A stretch of 64,000 nt of DNA, from contig CADBTW010000088.1 of NCBI GenBank assembly GCA_902797695.1, forward strand, positions 1 through 64,000. The letters run 5' to 3'. Under the pieces are notes generated by a model that was given only the letters and a program-made list of their open reading frames with translations, searched no databases and had not been told where the DNA came from. Origin of the DNA: an uncultured Sutterellaceae bacterium (lineage in GTDB: Bacteria > Pseudomonadota > Gammaproteobacteria > Burkholderiales > Burkholderiaceae_F). Below are positions 28,617-37,786 of this stretch, piece by piece; the stretch's first letter is position 1; every line of letters starts with the position of its first letter. The translations under genes and the position numbers were made by a program.

Positions 28617-29721
28617 CTAGACGCCCTGCTTAAGGCTCGCCTCGATGAAGGGATCGAGGTCTCCGTTCAGCACGGCGCTGGTGTTCGTGTTCTCGACATT
28701 CGTGCGGAGGTCCTTCACGCGGCTCTGGTCAAGCACGTAGGAGCGGATCTGGTGGCCCCAGCCGATGTCGTCCTTCGCGTCCTCGAGCTTCTGCTGCTCG
28801 GCGCGGCGCTTGTTCATCTCGTACTCGTAGAGCTTTGCGCGGAGTTGCTGCATCGCGCGGTCCTTGTTCTGGTGCTGGCTTCGCTCGTCCTGGCACTCGG
28901 TCACGATGCCGGTGGGCAGGTGGGTGATTCGGACGGCGGACTCGGTCTTCTGGATGTGCTGGCCGCCTGCGCCCGAGGAGCGGTAGACGTCGATCCGGAG
29001 GTCTGCCGGGTTGATCTCGATCTCGATCGAGTCGTCGACCTCGGGGTAGACGTAGACCGAGGCGAAGGAAGTGTGGCGCCTCGCGTTCGAGTCGAACGGG
29101 CTCTTCCGCACGAGCCGGTGGATGCCGGTTTCGGTCCGCAGCGTGCCGTAGGCCCACTCGCCCTGCACGTAGATCGAGCAGTTCTTGATGCCGGCGACGT
29201 CGCCTTCCGTCTCGCTGTTCAGCTTTACGGTGAAGCCCTTGTTCTCCGTGTATTTGAGGTACATGCGCTCGAGCATCGACGCCCAGTCCTGCGCTTCGGT
29301 GCCGCCGGCGCCGGCCTGGATTTCGAGGTAGCAGTTCGCGGAGTCCATCGGCTGGTTGAACATGCGCTTGAACTCGAGCTTCTCAACCTGCTTCTCGATC
29401 GCGCGGACGTCATCCCCGACGCTCTCGACCGCTTCCCAGTCCTCCTCGGCGCGGGAAAGCTCGAAGAGCTCGTCCGCGTCCCGGATCCCGGTGTCGAGGC
29501 TCCTGTAGGAGCCGACGGTGTCCTCGAGGAGCTTCTTTTCCTTCGTCACCTGCTCGGCGTGTTTCGGGTCGTTCCAAAGGTCCGGATTCTCGATTTCCCG
29601 GCTCAGTTCCTCGAGCCGCCGCGCCTTGCGGTCGATGTCAAAGATACCCCCTGAGGCCTTTCAGTCGGTCTCCAAGATCGCGGATCGTGTTCGCGATCTG
29701 ATTAAGCTGCTCAGCTTCCAT
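28617..29721 (-). CDS. prfB: peptide chain release factor 2 (programmed +1 frameshift)
   Basis: RF2 recognises UAA and UGA stops. The gene is in two frames: minus-strand 29721-29641 encodes [20 protein letters not shown] and on to GYL, then a TGA at 29640-29638. A +1 shift (skipping T29640) continues in the frame 29639-28617, giving 367 residues. The catalytic GGQ is in [10 protein letters not shown] and the anticodon-like tripeptide SPF in [11 protein letters not shown]. Expression is self-regulated: scarce RF2 lengthens the pause at the in-frame TGA and favours frameshifting. A gene finder that misses the shift would lose the first 27 residues. Confidence 0.97.
29638..29652 (-). promoter_or_regulatory. 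RF2 programmed frameshift site
   Basis: The minus strand reads AGGGGGTATCTTTGA then C. This is the canonical RF2 signal: an internal Shine-Dalgarno-like AGGGGG three bases before the slippery CTT TGA C. Confidence 0.95.
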
Positions 29722-29755
29722 GTGTGTCTCTGCTGAAAAATCAGTAAAAACAAAA

Positions 29756-29761
29756 ATTATA
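29756..29761 (-). promoter_or_regulatory. candidate -10 of a prfB promoter
   Basis: A perfect TATAAT on the minus strand lies 35 bases before the prfB ATG, in the AT-rich spacer after recJ. The expected -35 position (29784-29779, GAATAG) is poor, so confidence is low. Confidence 0.35.
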
Positions 29762-29778
29762 AGGGAGGCGGCGAAAGG

Positions 29779-31494
29779 CTATTCCTCAGCATGCTCGATC
29801 GTGAGCTGCAGGGTCCGCCGTCCCATCCATTCGTTCACGTCCGGGTGGTATGCGAGCCGGACCCTTCCGGGAAGGGGAGAGGTGCGGCGGAAGAAGACGG
29901 CCTCGTAGGTTTCGCCCCCGGTCGAAACCCGCGCCCTGAGGTGCTCTCCCCCCTTCAGGGGCTGCTGCCGGACGACTTCGAACTCGTTCGCGAAGAGCGG
30001 GGCCTCGAACGACTGCCCCCAGACAACCGAATCGATTTCCCGGATGAGGCTGAAGCTGATCTCCTCCGGGGACAGGGCTCCGTCCACGAGGATGTCCTCG
30101 GTCAGGGCGTCGGGCGAAAGCCTTTCGCGCACGACCGCTTCGAATGACTTCCTGAAGTCGTCGAGCCGGTCCTCCCGGATCGTGAGGCCGGCGGCGAGCG
30201 CGTGGCCTCCGAACTTCACGATGATCCCCGGCTCGGACTGCGCGATGAAGTCGAGCGCATCCCTCAGGTGGAGCCCTTCGATCGAGCGGCCGGATCCCCT
30301 GAGGAGGCCGCGGCCGATTGGGGCGAAGGCGAGCACCGGACGATGGACCTTCTCCTTCACGCGGCTCGCGATGAGGCCGACAAGGCCCTGGTGCCAGTTC
30401 GGGCTGAAGAGGACGAGTCCGGGGCGGGAAGTGAGGTCGGAAGACCTGAGGATCCGCCCGGCCTCTTCCTGCATGTCCCGCTCGATCGCCTTCCGTTCAG
30501 TGTTGATTTCCTCGAGGTTCCGTGCGAGTTCCTCGGCCCTGTCGCGGCCCGCGAGCAGGCATTCGAGCCCGATGTCCATCGTGGCGATCCTGCCTGCCGC
30601 GTTGATCCGCGGGGCGAGCGTGAACCCGAGGTCCCTCACGCTCAGCTGCGAAATGTCCTTCCTGCCCTGGGTCGCGAGCGAGAAGAGCGCGGCGAGCCCC
30701 GGCGACCCGGCGCCTTCCCGGAGCCGCTTAAGGCCCTGGGCGACGAGGATCCGGTTGTTCCTGTCGAGGGGCACCACGTCCGCCACGGTTCCCAGCGCGA
30801 CGAGGTCGAGGAGTTGCGCGAGCTTCGGCTGCGCGCTCCTGTCGAACCGCCCCCTCTTGCGGAGCTCCGACCTGAGGGCAATCAGGACGTAGAAGATCAC
30901 CCCCACCCCGGCGAGGTTCCTCGGGGCGCCCGCGCTGTCCGGTCCGTTCGGGTTCACGATGCAGAGCGCGTCCGGAAGCGTTTCCCCCGTGAGGTGGTGG
31001 TCCGTGACGATCACCCCGATTCCGAGTTCCTTCGCCCGGGCGACGCCTTCGAAGCTCCCGGCGCCGTTGTCCACCGTGAGGATCAGGTCGGGGCGGCCGA
31101 ACTTCCCGCACACCGCGTCGACCACGGCGGGAGAAAGCCCGTAGCCCATTTCCATGCGGTCCGGAATGAAGCACGCGAGTTTCGAGGCGGGGAAGCCGAG
31201 CATGCCGAGCCCCCGGTAGGCGACGGTGCTTGCGGTCGCGCCGTCGCAGTCGTAGTCGCCGACGATTGCGATGCTTTTCCCCTCTTCGAGCGCGTCGGCG
31301 AGGACGGTGGCCGCCTCGAGCGCGTGCGGAAGGCTTGACGGCGGCGCGAGGGTCGCGAGCCCGGTGCTCATTTCCTCGCGCCCGAGCACTTTCCGTCCGG
31401 CGAGCACCTGGGAGAGCGGACGGGAAAATCCTTCCGACTGGAGGCGCTGGGAGGTCGCGGGGTCGTAGGCCCGGGTGATGAAGCGGGTATTCAT
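29779..31494 (-). CDS. recJ: single-stranded-DNA-specific 5'-3' exonuclease RecJ
   Basis: A 571-residue DHH-superfamily nuclease used in RecF recombination and mismatch repair. Metal-binding motifs are GDYDCDG (79-85), TVDNGAGS (about 140) and DHH (165-167), with a DHHA1 domain GGHALAAG further on and a C-terminal OB fold. Its start overlaps the upstream rpfE-like gene by 4 bases (ATGA). It is the second gene of the minus-strand cluster. Confidence 0.96.
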   Translation of the reverse strand: MNTRFITRAYDPATSQRLQSEGFSRPLSQVLAGRKVLGREEMSTGLATLAPPSSLPHALEAATVLADALEEGKSIAIVGDYDCDGATASTVAYRGLGMLGFPASKLACFIPDRMEMGYGLSPAVVDAVCGKFGRPDLILTVDNGAGSFEGVARAKELGIGVIVTDHHLTGETLPDALCIVNPNGPDSAGAPRNLAGVGVIFYVLIALRSELRKRGRFDRSAQPKLAQLLDLVALGTVADVVPLDRNNRILVAQGLKRLREGAGSPGLAALFSLATQGRKDISQLSVRDLGFTLAPRINAAGRIATMDIGLECLLAGRDRAEELARNLEEINTERKAIERDMQEEAGRILRSSDLTSRPGLVLFSPNWHQGLVGLIASRVKEKVHRPVLAFAPIGRGLLRGSGRSIEGLHLRDALDFIAQSEPGIIVKFGGHALAAGLTIREDRLDDFRKSFEAVVRERLSPDALTEDILVDGALSPEEISFSLIREIDSVVWGQSFEAPLFANEFEVVRQQPLKGGEHLRARVSTGGETYEAVFFRRTSPLPGRVRLAYHPDVNEWMGRRTLQLTIEHAEE

Positions 31495-32567
31495 TGCCGG
31501 CCTTCCTTGTCGATCAGCCAGTCGAGCCCAGGCGCGGCCTTTTTCCCGAACCGGCCGAGGAACCGGCGCCTGAGGCCCCCGGTCCTGCGCGTGAGGGTGG
31601 CGGAGTTCCCCCGTCCGAAGCAGACCACGACCGCTTCGCCGGATTCACGCTCTTCGGCGCCCTTCCGGAGCCGCTCGACCTTTTCCGCCGCACCGGGAAG
31701 GGCGTGAAGCCATGCTTCCCAGTCTCTTCTGAGCCAGGGCTTCCACAGGTCGCTCACGACGGCGATCACGTCCCCCGGGGGCGCCTCGCGGGGCCACGTC
31801 CCGTCGGAAGTCCTTCCGACATACTGGCAGAGTATCCCGGACTCCTTCGCCCAGCCGCGGATCACCGGTTCGTCGGAAAGCACGGCGCGGATGAGGGTAG
31901 GGGGATAGAACCGGATCTGCCGCCCGCCGCCCGAGATCCAGACCGTGTCCGGGGCAGGGCGGCCTGATGCCCGGCGCTCCGCGACCGGAGGCGCGGCTCG
32001 GAGCGCTTCCCCCGCCTCCTTCATCACGCGCTCCGCAGTGGCCCGGTCGCCCGCGAGCGCCTCTTCGTCCAGCCCGCGGCCTTCCTCGCATTCCCACGGC
32101 CTCGCGACGACCGGCCAGTCCTTCATCCGCGTCGCGTACCAGCGGTTGTCCCACTGCTGCAGCACGAAGCCATTTCGGGCGAGCGCCTTCCGCAGGAAGG
32201 GCGAGCACGCGTCGACCTCGCTGTTCGTGAGGGGATCCTCCCCGAGCCCGAGGAACTTCCCGCCTGAAACGCGGCAGGGTGTGACCTCCCAGATCTCGGT
32301 CCCGAGGGTCGGGCCGTTGTCCTCAAGCCACGAGTACGCGGCATGGGCGGGCGTCGTCTTCCCGCGTGGAACGATGTCCCAGAACCAGAGATGGTGGGGA
32401 CAGAGCGCGAACGGCGCCGTGATTCCCGAGGCGAGTTGCTCGACCGAGACGTTCTCGAGGCCGGAGGCGATGCGCTCGAGCGCATTCCGTCCGGCCCCCC
32501 CGATGACCTCGCGCGCAACGGCCTCCGGGAGGCGCGCTCCGGGAAGCAGGTAGTAGGCAGTTGACAT
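31491..32567 (-). CDS. RpfE-like conserved protein (phosphoglycerate-mutase-like annotation in relatives)
   Basis: A 358-residue protein with no clear catalytic motif. The N-terminal half contains ALCPHHLWFWDIVPRG, NGFVLQQWDNRWYATR and a W-rich region. The context decides the name: in Xanthomonas the order rpfE-recJ-prfB-lysS is conserved within the rpf cluster, and the same four genes occur here. Homologues in Burkholderiales are annotated as RpfE-type regulatory or phosphoglycerate-mutase-like proteins; I see no mutase active-site histidine motif (LxRHG). It is translationally coupled to recJ, so a link to DNA or nucleotide metabolism is possible. Confidence 0.6.
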   Translation of the reverse strand: MSTAYYLLPGARLPEAVAREVIGGAGRNALERIASGLENVSVEQLASGITAPFALCPHHLWFWDIVPRGKTTPAHAAYSWLEDNGPTLGTEIWEVTPCRVSGGKFLGLGEDPLTNSEVDACSPFLRKALARNGFVLQQWDNRWYATRMKDWPVVARPWECEEGRGLDEEALAGDRATAERVMKEAGEALRAAPPVAERRASGRPAPDTVWISGGGRQIRFYPPTLIRAVLSDEPVIRGWAKESGILCQYVGRTSDGTWPREAPPGDVIAVVSDLWKPWLRRDWEAWLHALPGAAEKVERLRKGAEERESGEAVVVCFGRGNSATLTRRTGGLRRRFLGRFGKKAAPGLDWLIDKEGRQ

Positions 32568-32704
32568 GGTGCCTAATTCTAACGGGTGCGAACCCGCAGG
32601 CTCCGGTCCCTTCCCGCTTAGAATGACAGCTCCTTCCCGGTTCGCGGCTTTCTGGCGGGGCCGGAGGGGCCCTCTTTAGTTAACTGCCGGGACAATTGGG
32701 AAAA

Positions 32705-33961
32705 GTGTCACTTCCTTTTGAGCTTCTTATCGGTCTTCGCTACACGCGCTCCGGGCGGAGGGCCGCCCGCAAGGACCGGTTCGTCTCGTTCATTTCGGCG
32801 ACGAGCGTCGTTTCGATCGCGCTCGGCGTCATGGCGCTCATCATCGTGCTCTCCGTCATGAACGGCTTCCAGACCCAGGTCCGGGACCGGATGCTTTCCG
32901 TCATCCCCCACATACAGATCACGAGTCGCTCGGGACCGGTCGAGGACTGGCGGACGCTCGCCGCCGAGGCCCGCAGGAACCCCGAAGTGGTCGGCGCCGC
33001 GCCGTACGTCGCCGGACAGGGCCTCGTTTCGACCGGGAGCCGGGTGACGGGCGTTCTCGTTGAGGGCGTGGATCCCGCCGAGGAAGGCAAGGCGAGCGAG
33101 GTGGCGTCCACGATGCCCCCCGGCACGCTCTCCTCCCTCGCTCCCGGAAGTTTCAACGCCGTGATCGGCTCGGTCCTCGCCGCCCGCCTCGGCGTGATGC
33201 CCGGAGACCGGATCGCGCTCGTCGTTCCGCAGGGCACGATGACGCCCGCTGGAATGATCCCGAGGGCGCGCACGCTCACCGTGAGCGGGGTGTTCAGCGC
33301 GGGCCACTACGAGTACGACTCCTCGATGGTGTTCATGAACATCGAGGACGGCGCCGCGCTTTTCAGGACCGGGGGGCCCATGGGGGTGCGCGTGCGGATC
33401 TCTGACATGCAGAACGCCCCGAAGGTGGCGAGGAGCCTCCGGGCGTCGCTTCCTCCCGAGTTCACGGCCCGGGACTGGTCCGAGGAGAACCGCACGTGGT
33501 TCGCCGCGGTGCAGGTGGAGAAGCGCATGATGTCGATCATCCTCTTCCTCATCGTCTTGGTCGGCGCCTTCGGGCTTGTCTCGACCCTTGTGATGACGGT
33601 GACCGAGAAGCAGTCCGACATCGCGATTCTCCGGACGCTCGGCGCGTCGCCCGCGTCCATCATGAAGGTGTTCATGGTCCAGGGTGCCGTGATCGGCGTC
33701 ACGGGGGTCGCGGCGGGAGTCGCCTTCGGCCTTCTCATCGCCTGCAACCTGAGCTCGATCGTCTCCGGGATCGAGTCGCTCTTCCACGTGGAATTCCTTC
33801 CCCAGTCGATCTACCTTATTTCCACCATGCCGTCTGAGCCGAGGGCCTCGGACATCATCCCGATCGCGGTGTTCTCGCTTCTGCTCTCGCTTGCGGCAAC
33901 CATTTACCCGAGCTGGAGAGCGTCCCGCATCCGGCCGGCGGAGGCGCTTCGCTATGAGTGA
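32705..33961 (+). CDS. lolC: lipoprotein-releasing ABC transporter permease LolC/LolE
   Basis: A 418-residue inner-membrane permease that extracts outer-membrane lipoproteins. The N-terminal helix (RFVSFISATSVVSIALGVMALIIVLSVM, in parts) is followed by a large periplasmic MacB-like domain (about 50-265) and three helices of an FtsX domain. I chose GTG 32705 because MSLPFELLIGLRYT matches the usual family N-terminus; a TTG at 32696 would add three residues. lolD overlaps its 3' end by 8 bases. With only one permease gene it may form the LolF-type homodimer seen in bacteria lacking separate LolC and LolE (inference). Confidence 0.9.
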   Translation: MSLPFELLIGLRYTRSGRRAARKDRFVSFISATSVVSIALGVMALIIVLSVMNGFQTQVRDRMLSVIPHIQITSRSGPVEDWRTLAAEARRNPEVVGAAPYVAGQGLVSTGSRVTGVLVEGVDPAEEGKASEVASTMPPGTLSSLAPGSFNAVIGSVLAARLGVMPGDRIALVVPQGTMTPAGMIPRARTLTVSGVFSAGHYEYDSSMVFMNIEDGAALFRTGGPMGVRVRISDMQNAPKVARSLRASLPPEFTARDWSEENRTWFAAVQVEKRMMSIILFLIVLVGAFGLVSTLVMTVTEKQSDIAILRTLGASPASIMKVFMVQGAVIGVTGVAAGVAFGLLIACNLSSIVSGIESLFHVEFLPQSIYLISTMPSEPRASDIIPIAVFSLLLSLAATIYPSWRASRIRPAEALRYE

Positions 33962-34649
33962 CGAAAGGCTTGCTGTGGAGGTCGAGGGGCTTTGCAAGTC
34001 CTACCGCGAGGGGAGCCGGGTGACGCCGGTGCTGAAGGGCGTGGACCTTCGGGTGAGGCGGGGCGAGACCGTCGCTATCGTCGGCGCATCCGGGGCCGGC
34101 AAGTCGACACTGCTGCACTGCATCGGGGGGCTTGACGACTCGGACAGCGGCAAGGTGGTCGTGGACGGCGTGGCGATCGCCGGGATGAGCGAGGCGGCGC
34201 GCGGCGAGCTCCGCAACCGCAGGCTCGGCTTCGTCTACCAGTTTCACCACCTGCTGCCCGAGTTCACGGCCGAGGAAAACGTCGCGATGCCGCTCCTCAT
34301 CCGGAGGATGGAACGCGGGGAGGCGCTGAAGCTCGCCCGCGCGGTGCTTGAGGCGGTCGGGCTCGGAAGCCGCCTCGACCATCTTCCCTCCCAGCTCTCC
34401 GGGGGCGAGCGGCAGCGCACCGCGATCGCCCGCGCGATCGTGACCTCACCCGCCTGCGTCCTCGCGGACGAACCGACCGGAAACCTCGACCAGGAAACGG
34501 CGCTCGCGGTCTGGGACCGGTTCCTCGGGCTTGCCCGGGCAAAGGGCTCCGCGATCGTGATCGTGACCCACGACCCGAACCTCGCCGCGAAGTGCGACAG
34601 GATCCTGAAGCTCCAGGGCGGAAGAATCGTGCCGGAGGCCGCGGCATGA
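33954..34649 (+). CDS. lolD: lipoprotein-releasing ABC transporter ATPase LolD
   Basis: A 231-residue ABC ATPase with Walker A GASGAGKST (about 43-51), Q loop VYQFHHLLPEF, signature LSGGERQR, Walker B CVLADEPTGNLD and H loop VTHD. GGCGGAGG precedes the ATG at 33954, which overlaps lolC by 8 bases; its stop overlaps the tatD start (ATGA). It powers lipoprotein release to LolA. Confidence 0.96.
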   Translation: MSDERLAVEVEGLCKSYREGSRVTPVLKGVDLRVRRGETVAIVGASGAGKSTLLHCIGGLDDSDSGKVVVDGVAIAGMSEAARGELRNRRLGFVYQFHHLLPEFTAEENVAMPLLIRRMERGEALKLARAVLEAVGLGSRLDHLPSQLSGGERQRTAIARAIVTSPACVLADEPTGNLDQETALAVWDRFLGLARAKGSAIVIVTHDPNLAAKCDRILKLQGGRIVPEAAA

Positions 34650-35503
34650 GCCCGGAGCTCTGCCTTCCCCTGATCGACACCCATAACCACCTCCAGGTGG
34701 AATCCTTCGACCGGGACAGGGAGGCCGTGGTGCGGAGGGCCGGGGACGCCGGAGTCGCCTGCGCGCTTGTCGCGGGCGGAAGCCCGCTCGACTGGGAGAA
34801 ATGCGTGAGCGTCGCGCGGGGCGCCCGCTGGTGCGCGGGGCTCGGCGTCCATCCGCTCGCGACCGCGAGCGCGGAGGTTACCCCGGAGTCTGGGGAAATT
34901 CTCCGGGACGCGCTCCGGAAGGCGCTTTCGGAACCTGGAAGTCCTGTCGTCGCGGTGGCGGAGATCGGGCTCGACGGTTACGTGGCGGGACTCGACTGGA
35001 AGAAGCAGGAGGAAGTGTTTGCTTCGCAGCTGAAGGTCGCCCGCGACTTCGGACTCCCGGTGTCGCTTCACGTGAGGCGCTCCGTGGACCAGGTTGCGAA
35101 GTGGCTTCGGAGGATTCCGGTCCCGGGAGGCGTCGCCCACGCGTTCAACGGTTCGGAGGAGCAGGCGCGCGTCTTCATCGGGCTAGGCCTGAAGCTCGGG
35201 TTCGGCGGCGCGATGACCTATTCCGGAAGTCGGAGGATCCGGCATCTCGCCGCGACGCTCCCGCTCGGGAGCATCGTGCTTGAGACCGACTCCCCCGACA
35301 TGCCGTCCTCTTCGCGCCGTGACGCGGGGGCTCTCCGCACGGAGCCCTCCGACATCGCGTCCTACCTCGGGATCCTTTCAGAACTGCGCCGGGTTCCCGC
35401 TTCGGACCTCGCGCCTGTGATCTACGAAAATTCTCTTAATGCCTTTCCCCTGATGCGCCGGATTCTCGGGGCTCGGACACAAGCGGAAGGCCCCGAGCGC
35501 TAA
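34646..35503 (+). CDS. tatD: TatD-family metal-dependent hydrolase
   Basis: A 285-residue TIM-barrel hydrolase (TatD/YcfH DNase family). Metal-site residues are in DTHNH (11-15), AEIGLDG, HVRRS, VAHAFNG and ETDSPDMP. E. coli TatD-like proteins have 3'-5' exonuclease activity; the role here is not fixed. The ATG overlaps the lolD stop, with CCGGAGG as ribosome-binding site. ATG 34646 was chosen over an earlier in-frame start (34592) because the domain begins at LPLIDTH. Confidence 0.87.
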   Translation: MSPELCLPLIDTHNHLQVESFDRDREAVVRRAGDAGVACALVAGGSPLDWEKCVSVARGARWCAGLGVHPLATASAEVTPESGEILRDALRKALSEPGSPVVAVAEIGLDGYVAGLDWKKQEEVFASQLKVARDFGLPVSLHVRRSVDQVAKWLRRIPVPGGVAHAFNGSEEQARVFIGLGLKLGFGGAMTYSGSRRIRHLAATLPLGSIVLETDSPDMPSSSRRDAGALRTEPSDIASYLGILSELRRVPASDLAPVIYENSLNAFPLMRRILGARTQAEGPER

Positions 35504-35543
35504 AATGCCGCGTTAATTCGCGAATATCTTTCGTCTTGCAAAA

Positions 35544-36113
35544 ATGAGCCAGTTTACGAAAAACAACAGCGTCCTCGTTGCCCTGATCGGACTTGACCAG
35601 CCGGGAATCGTCGCCACCGTCGCTTCGGCGTTCACGCGGCTGGGCTGCAACATCGAGGAAATGACCCAGTCGATTCTCCACGGCCAGTTCTCCAGCATTT
35701 TCCTTGTGAACAAGCCTGAGGGGCTCGCGAACGAAGCGCTCGAGAAGGAAGTCGGCGGGGCCCTCAAGGCGAAGCGCTTCCGCCTCACACTGGTGATCCG
35801 CGACTTCGAGGCCCTTCCCGAGGAACTTCCGTCCTCCCAGCCCTTTGTGGTTTCGATCTGGGGCCGCGACGCGAACGACATCGTCGCGACGTTCTCCCGC
35901 ATCATGAGCGAGCAGCGGGTGAACATCCGCGACCTTCGCGCGAAGCCGCTCGGCCAGGGCGAGTCGGTGCAGATCTTCGAGGTTGATGTCCCGGACACTG
36001 TTGACACCCGCGCGCTGCACCGCGTGATGAGCGAGCGCGCGAAGTCGATGGGCCTCACGCTCACGATGCAGCACCACCGCATCTTCGACGCGATGCACAG
36101 CGTGGAGCTCTAG
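35544..36113 (+). CDS. tandem ACT-domain protein, GcvR/UPF0237-like
   Basis: A 189-residue protein of two ACT domains: about 8-80 (LVALIGLDQPGIVATVASAFTRLGCNIEEM) and about 98-180 (FVVSIWGRDANDIVATFSRIMSEQRVNIRDL). ACT domains bind amino acids and regulate enzymes or transcription. It lacks a DNA-binding domain, like GcvR. It is followed 84 bases later by the UPF0210 protein, the same pairing seen in many Firmicutes. A TAAAAT -10 candidate lies at 35501. The ligand is unknown. Confidence 0.82.
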   Translation: MSQFTKNNSVLVALIGLDQPGIVATVASAFTRLGCNIEEMTQSILHGQFSSIFLVNKPEGLANEALEKEVGGALKAKRFRLTLVIRDFEALPEELPSSQPFVVSIWGRDANDIVATFSRIMSEQRVNIRDLRAKPLGQGESVQIFEVDVPDTVDTRALHRVMSERAKSMGLTLTMQHHRIFDAMHSVEL

Positions 36114-36197
36114 GAGCCTCCGGTCGCTTCCCGGGACTCGCCGGCCGCGATGCCGGCGACCCTGCCGCAAACAATTTTTCTGTAGGTCATTCTTCAA

Positions 36198-37577
36198 ATG
36201 ATTTCTGAGAGCGAGATCCTTTCCACCATCAACATGACCCGCTCCGAGCATCTCGATGTCCGCACCGTGACGCTCGGCGTGAGCCTCTTCGACTGCGCGA
36301 GCAACGACCTCGACACCTTCATCTACCGGATGCGTTCGAAGATCTCGAAGTACGCGAAGCGCCTCGTCGAGACCTGCAACATGGTCGGCGACAGGTACGG
36401 CATCCCGGTCGTGAACAAGCGCATCTCGGTGTCCCCGATCGGCACGGTCTGCTCGTCCTTCAGCCCGAAGGAGCTCGCCGTGGTCTGCCGCGAGCTCGAC
36501 GCTGCGGCGAAGGAGGTCGGCGTTGACTTCGTGGGCGGGTTCGGCGCCCTGGTCGAGAAGGGCATCACGCCCGGGGAGCGCAACCTCATCGATTCGCTTC
36601 CGGAAGCGCTCGCCACTTCCGACCGCGTCTGCTCCTCGATCAACGTGGGCTCGACCAAGGCCGGCATCAACATGGACGCCGTCGCCCTGATGGGCCAGAG
36701 GATCAAGGACGTCGCCGAGGCGACCGCCGACCGCGACGGGCTCGGAGCCGCGAAGCTCGTGGTCTTCTGCAACATCCCGCAGGACGTTCCCTTCATGGCG
36801 GGCGCCTATCTCGGAGTCGGAGAGCCTGACGTCGTGATCGACGTCGGCGTTTCGGGCCCGGGCGTCGTGAAGAAGGCCCTCGACCGTCTGATCGAGGAAC
36901 GCCGGAACGGCCGCAACGTGACTGTCGACAACGTGGCCGAAACGATCAAGTTCACGGCGTTCAAGGTAACCCGCGTGGGCGAGATCATCGGGCGGGACGT
37001 CGCGAAGGAGCTCGGGATCCCGTTCGGCGTCGCGGACCTTTCGCTCGCCCCGACCCCGGCGGTCGGCGACTCGGTGGGCGAGATCTTCCAGGCGCTCGGC
37101 CTCTCCTCGATCGGCGCCCCCGGCACCACCGCGATCCTCGCGATGCTGAATGACGCGGTGAAGAAGGGCGGGGTCTTCGCGTCCTCCCATGTCGGCGGCC
37201 TTTCCGGCGCCTTCATCCCGGTTTCCGAGGACCACGCGATCGCGGCCGCCGCTGCGAGCGGCGCGCTTTCCTTCGAGAAGCTCGAGGCGATGACCTCGGT
37301 CTGCTCGGTAGGCCTCGACATGATCGCGATCCCGGGAGACACCACCGCCGCGACCATTTCCGGCATGATCGCGGACGAGGCCGCGATCGGGATGATCAAC
37401 AACAAGGCGACCGCCTGCCGCCTGATCCCGGTTCCCGGGAAGGGCGTCGGCGAGAAGGCGGTCTTCGGCGGGCTCCTTGGCGAAGCCCAGGTGATGCGGG
37501 TCCCGGGCGGGAAGTCCGAGGGCTTCGTCGCGCTCGGCGGCCGGATTCCGGCCCCGATCCACAGCCTGAAGAACTAG
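36198..37577 (+). CDS. UPF0210 (DUF711, PFL-like family) protein
   Basis: A 459-residue conserved protein of the DUF711/UPF0210 family, related by fold to pyruvate formate-lyase-like proteins but not shown to be radical enzymes. Typical stretches are [43 protein letters not shown] and [12 protein letters not shown]. The function is unknown; it is usually encoded beside an ACT-domain protein, as here, suggesting amino-acid-controlled activity. A strong hairpin follows the gene. Confidence 0.88.
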   Translation: MISESEILSTINMTRSEHLDVRTVTLGVSLFDCASNDLDTFIYRMRSKISKYAKRLVETCNMVGDRYGIPVVNKRISVSPIGTVCSSFSPKELAVVCRELDAAAKEVGVDFVGGFGALVEKGITPGERNLIDSLPEALATSDRVCSSINVGSTKAGINMDAVALMGQRIKDVAEATADRDGLGAAKLVVFCNIPQDVPFMAGAYLGVGEPDVVIDVGVSGPGVVKKALDRLIEERRNGRNVTVDNVAETIKFTAFKVTRVGEIIGRDVAKELGIPFGVADLSLAPTPAVGDSVGEIFQALGLSSIGAPGTTAILAMLNDAVKKGGVFASSHVGGLSGAFIPVSEDHAIAAAAASGALSFEKLEAMTSVCSVGLDMIAIPGDTTAATISGMIADEAAIGMINNKATACRLIPVPGKGVGEKAVFGGLLGEAQVMRVPGGKSEGFVALGGRIPAPIHSLKN

Positions 37578-37661
37578 GGCGGGGGCTCCTCCTGCCGGAG
37601 TTTCTCCGGCTGACCGGGAAGCTCCGGTCCGTGCCTCTGAAGCAACCCGTTACGAAGTGCG

Positions 37662-37690
37662 AATCCCCGGGCCGGGAAAGCCCGGGGATT
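37662..37690 (+). terminator. strong hairpin after the UPF0210 gene
   Basis: AATCCCCGGGC (37662-37672) pairs perfectly with GCCCGGGGATT (37680-37690). There is no T-run after it, so termination may be inefficient or Rho-assisted. Confidence 0.55.
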
Positions 37691-37786
37691 GTGCATACAA
37701 TGGGGAATGCTTTCAGCCGTGGCCCTACCAGGCCGCTTTCGAGCGCCGGCTGCGTGAAGCTTTGATTCGCTAACGGAAATTTTCTC

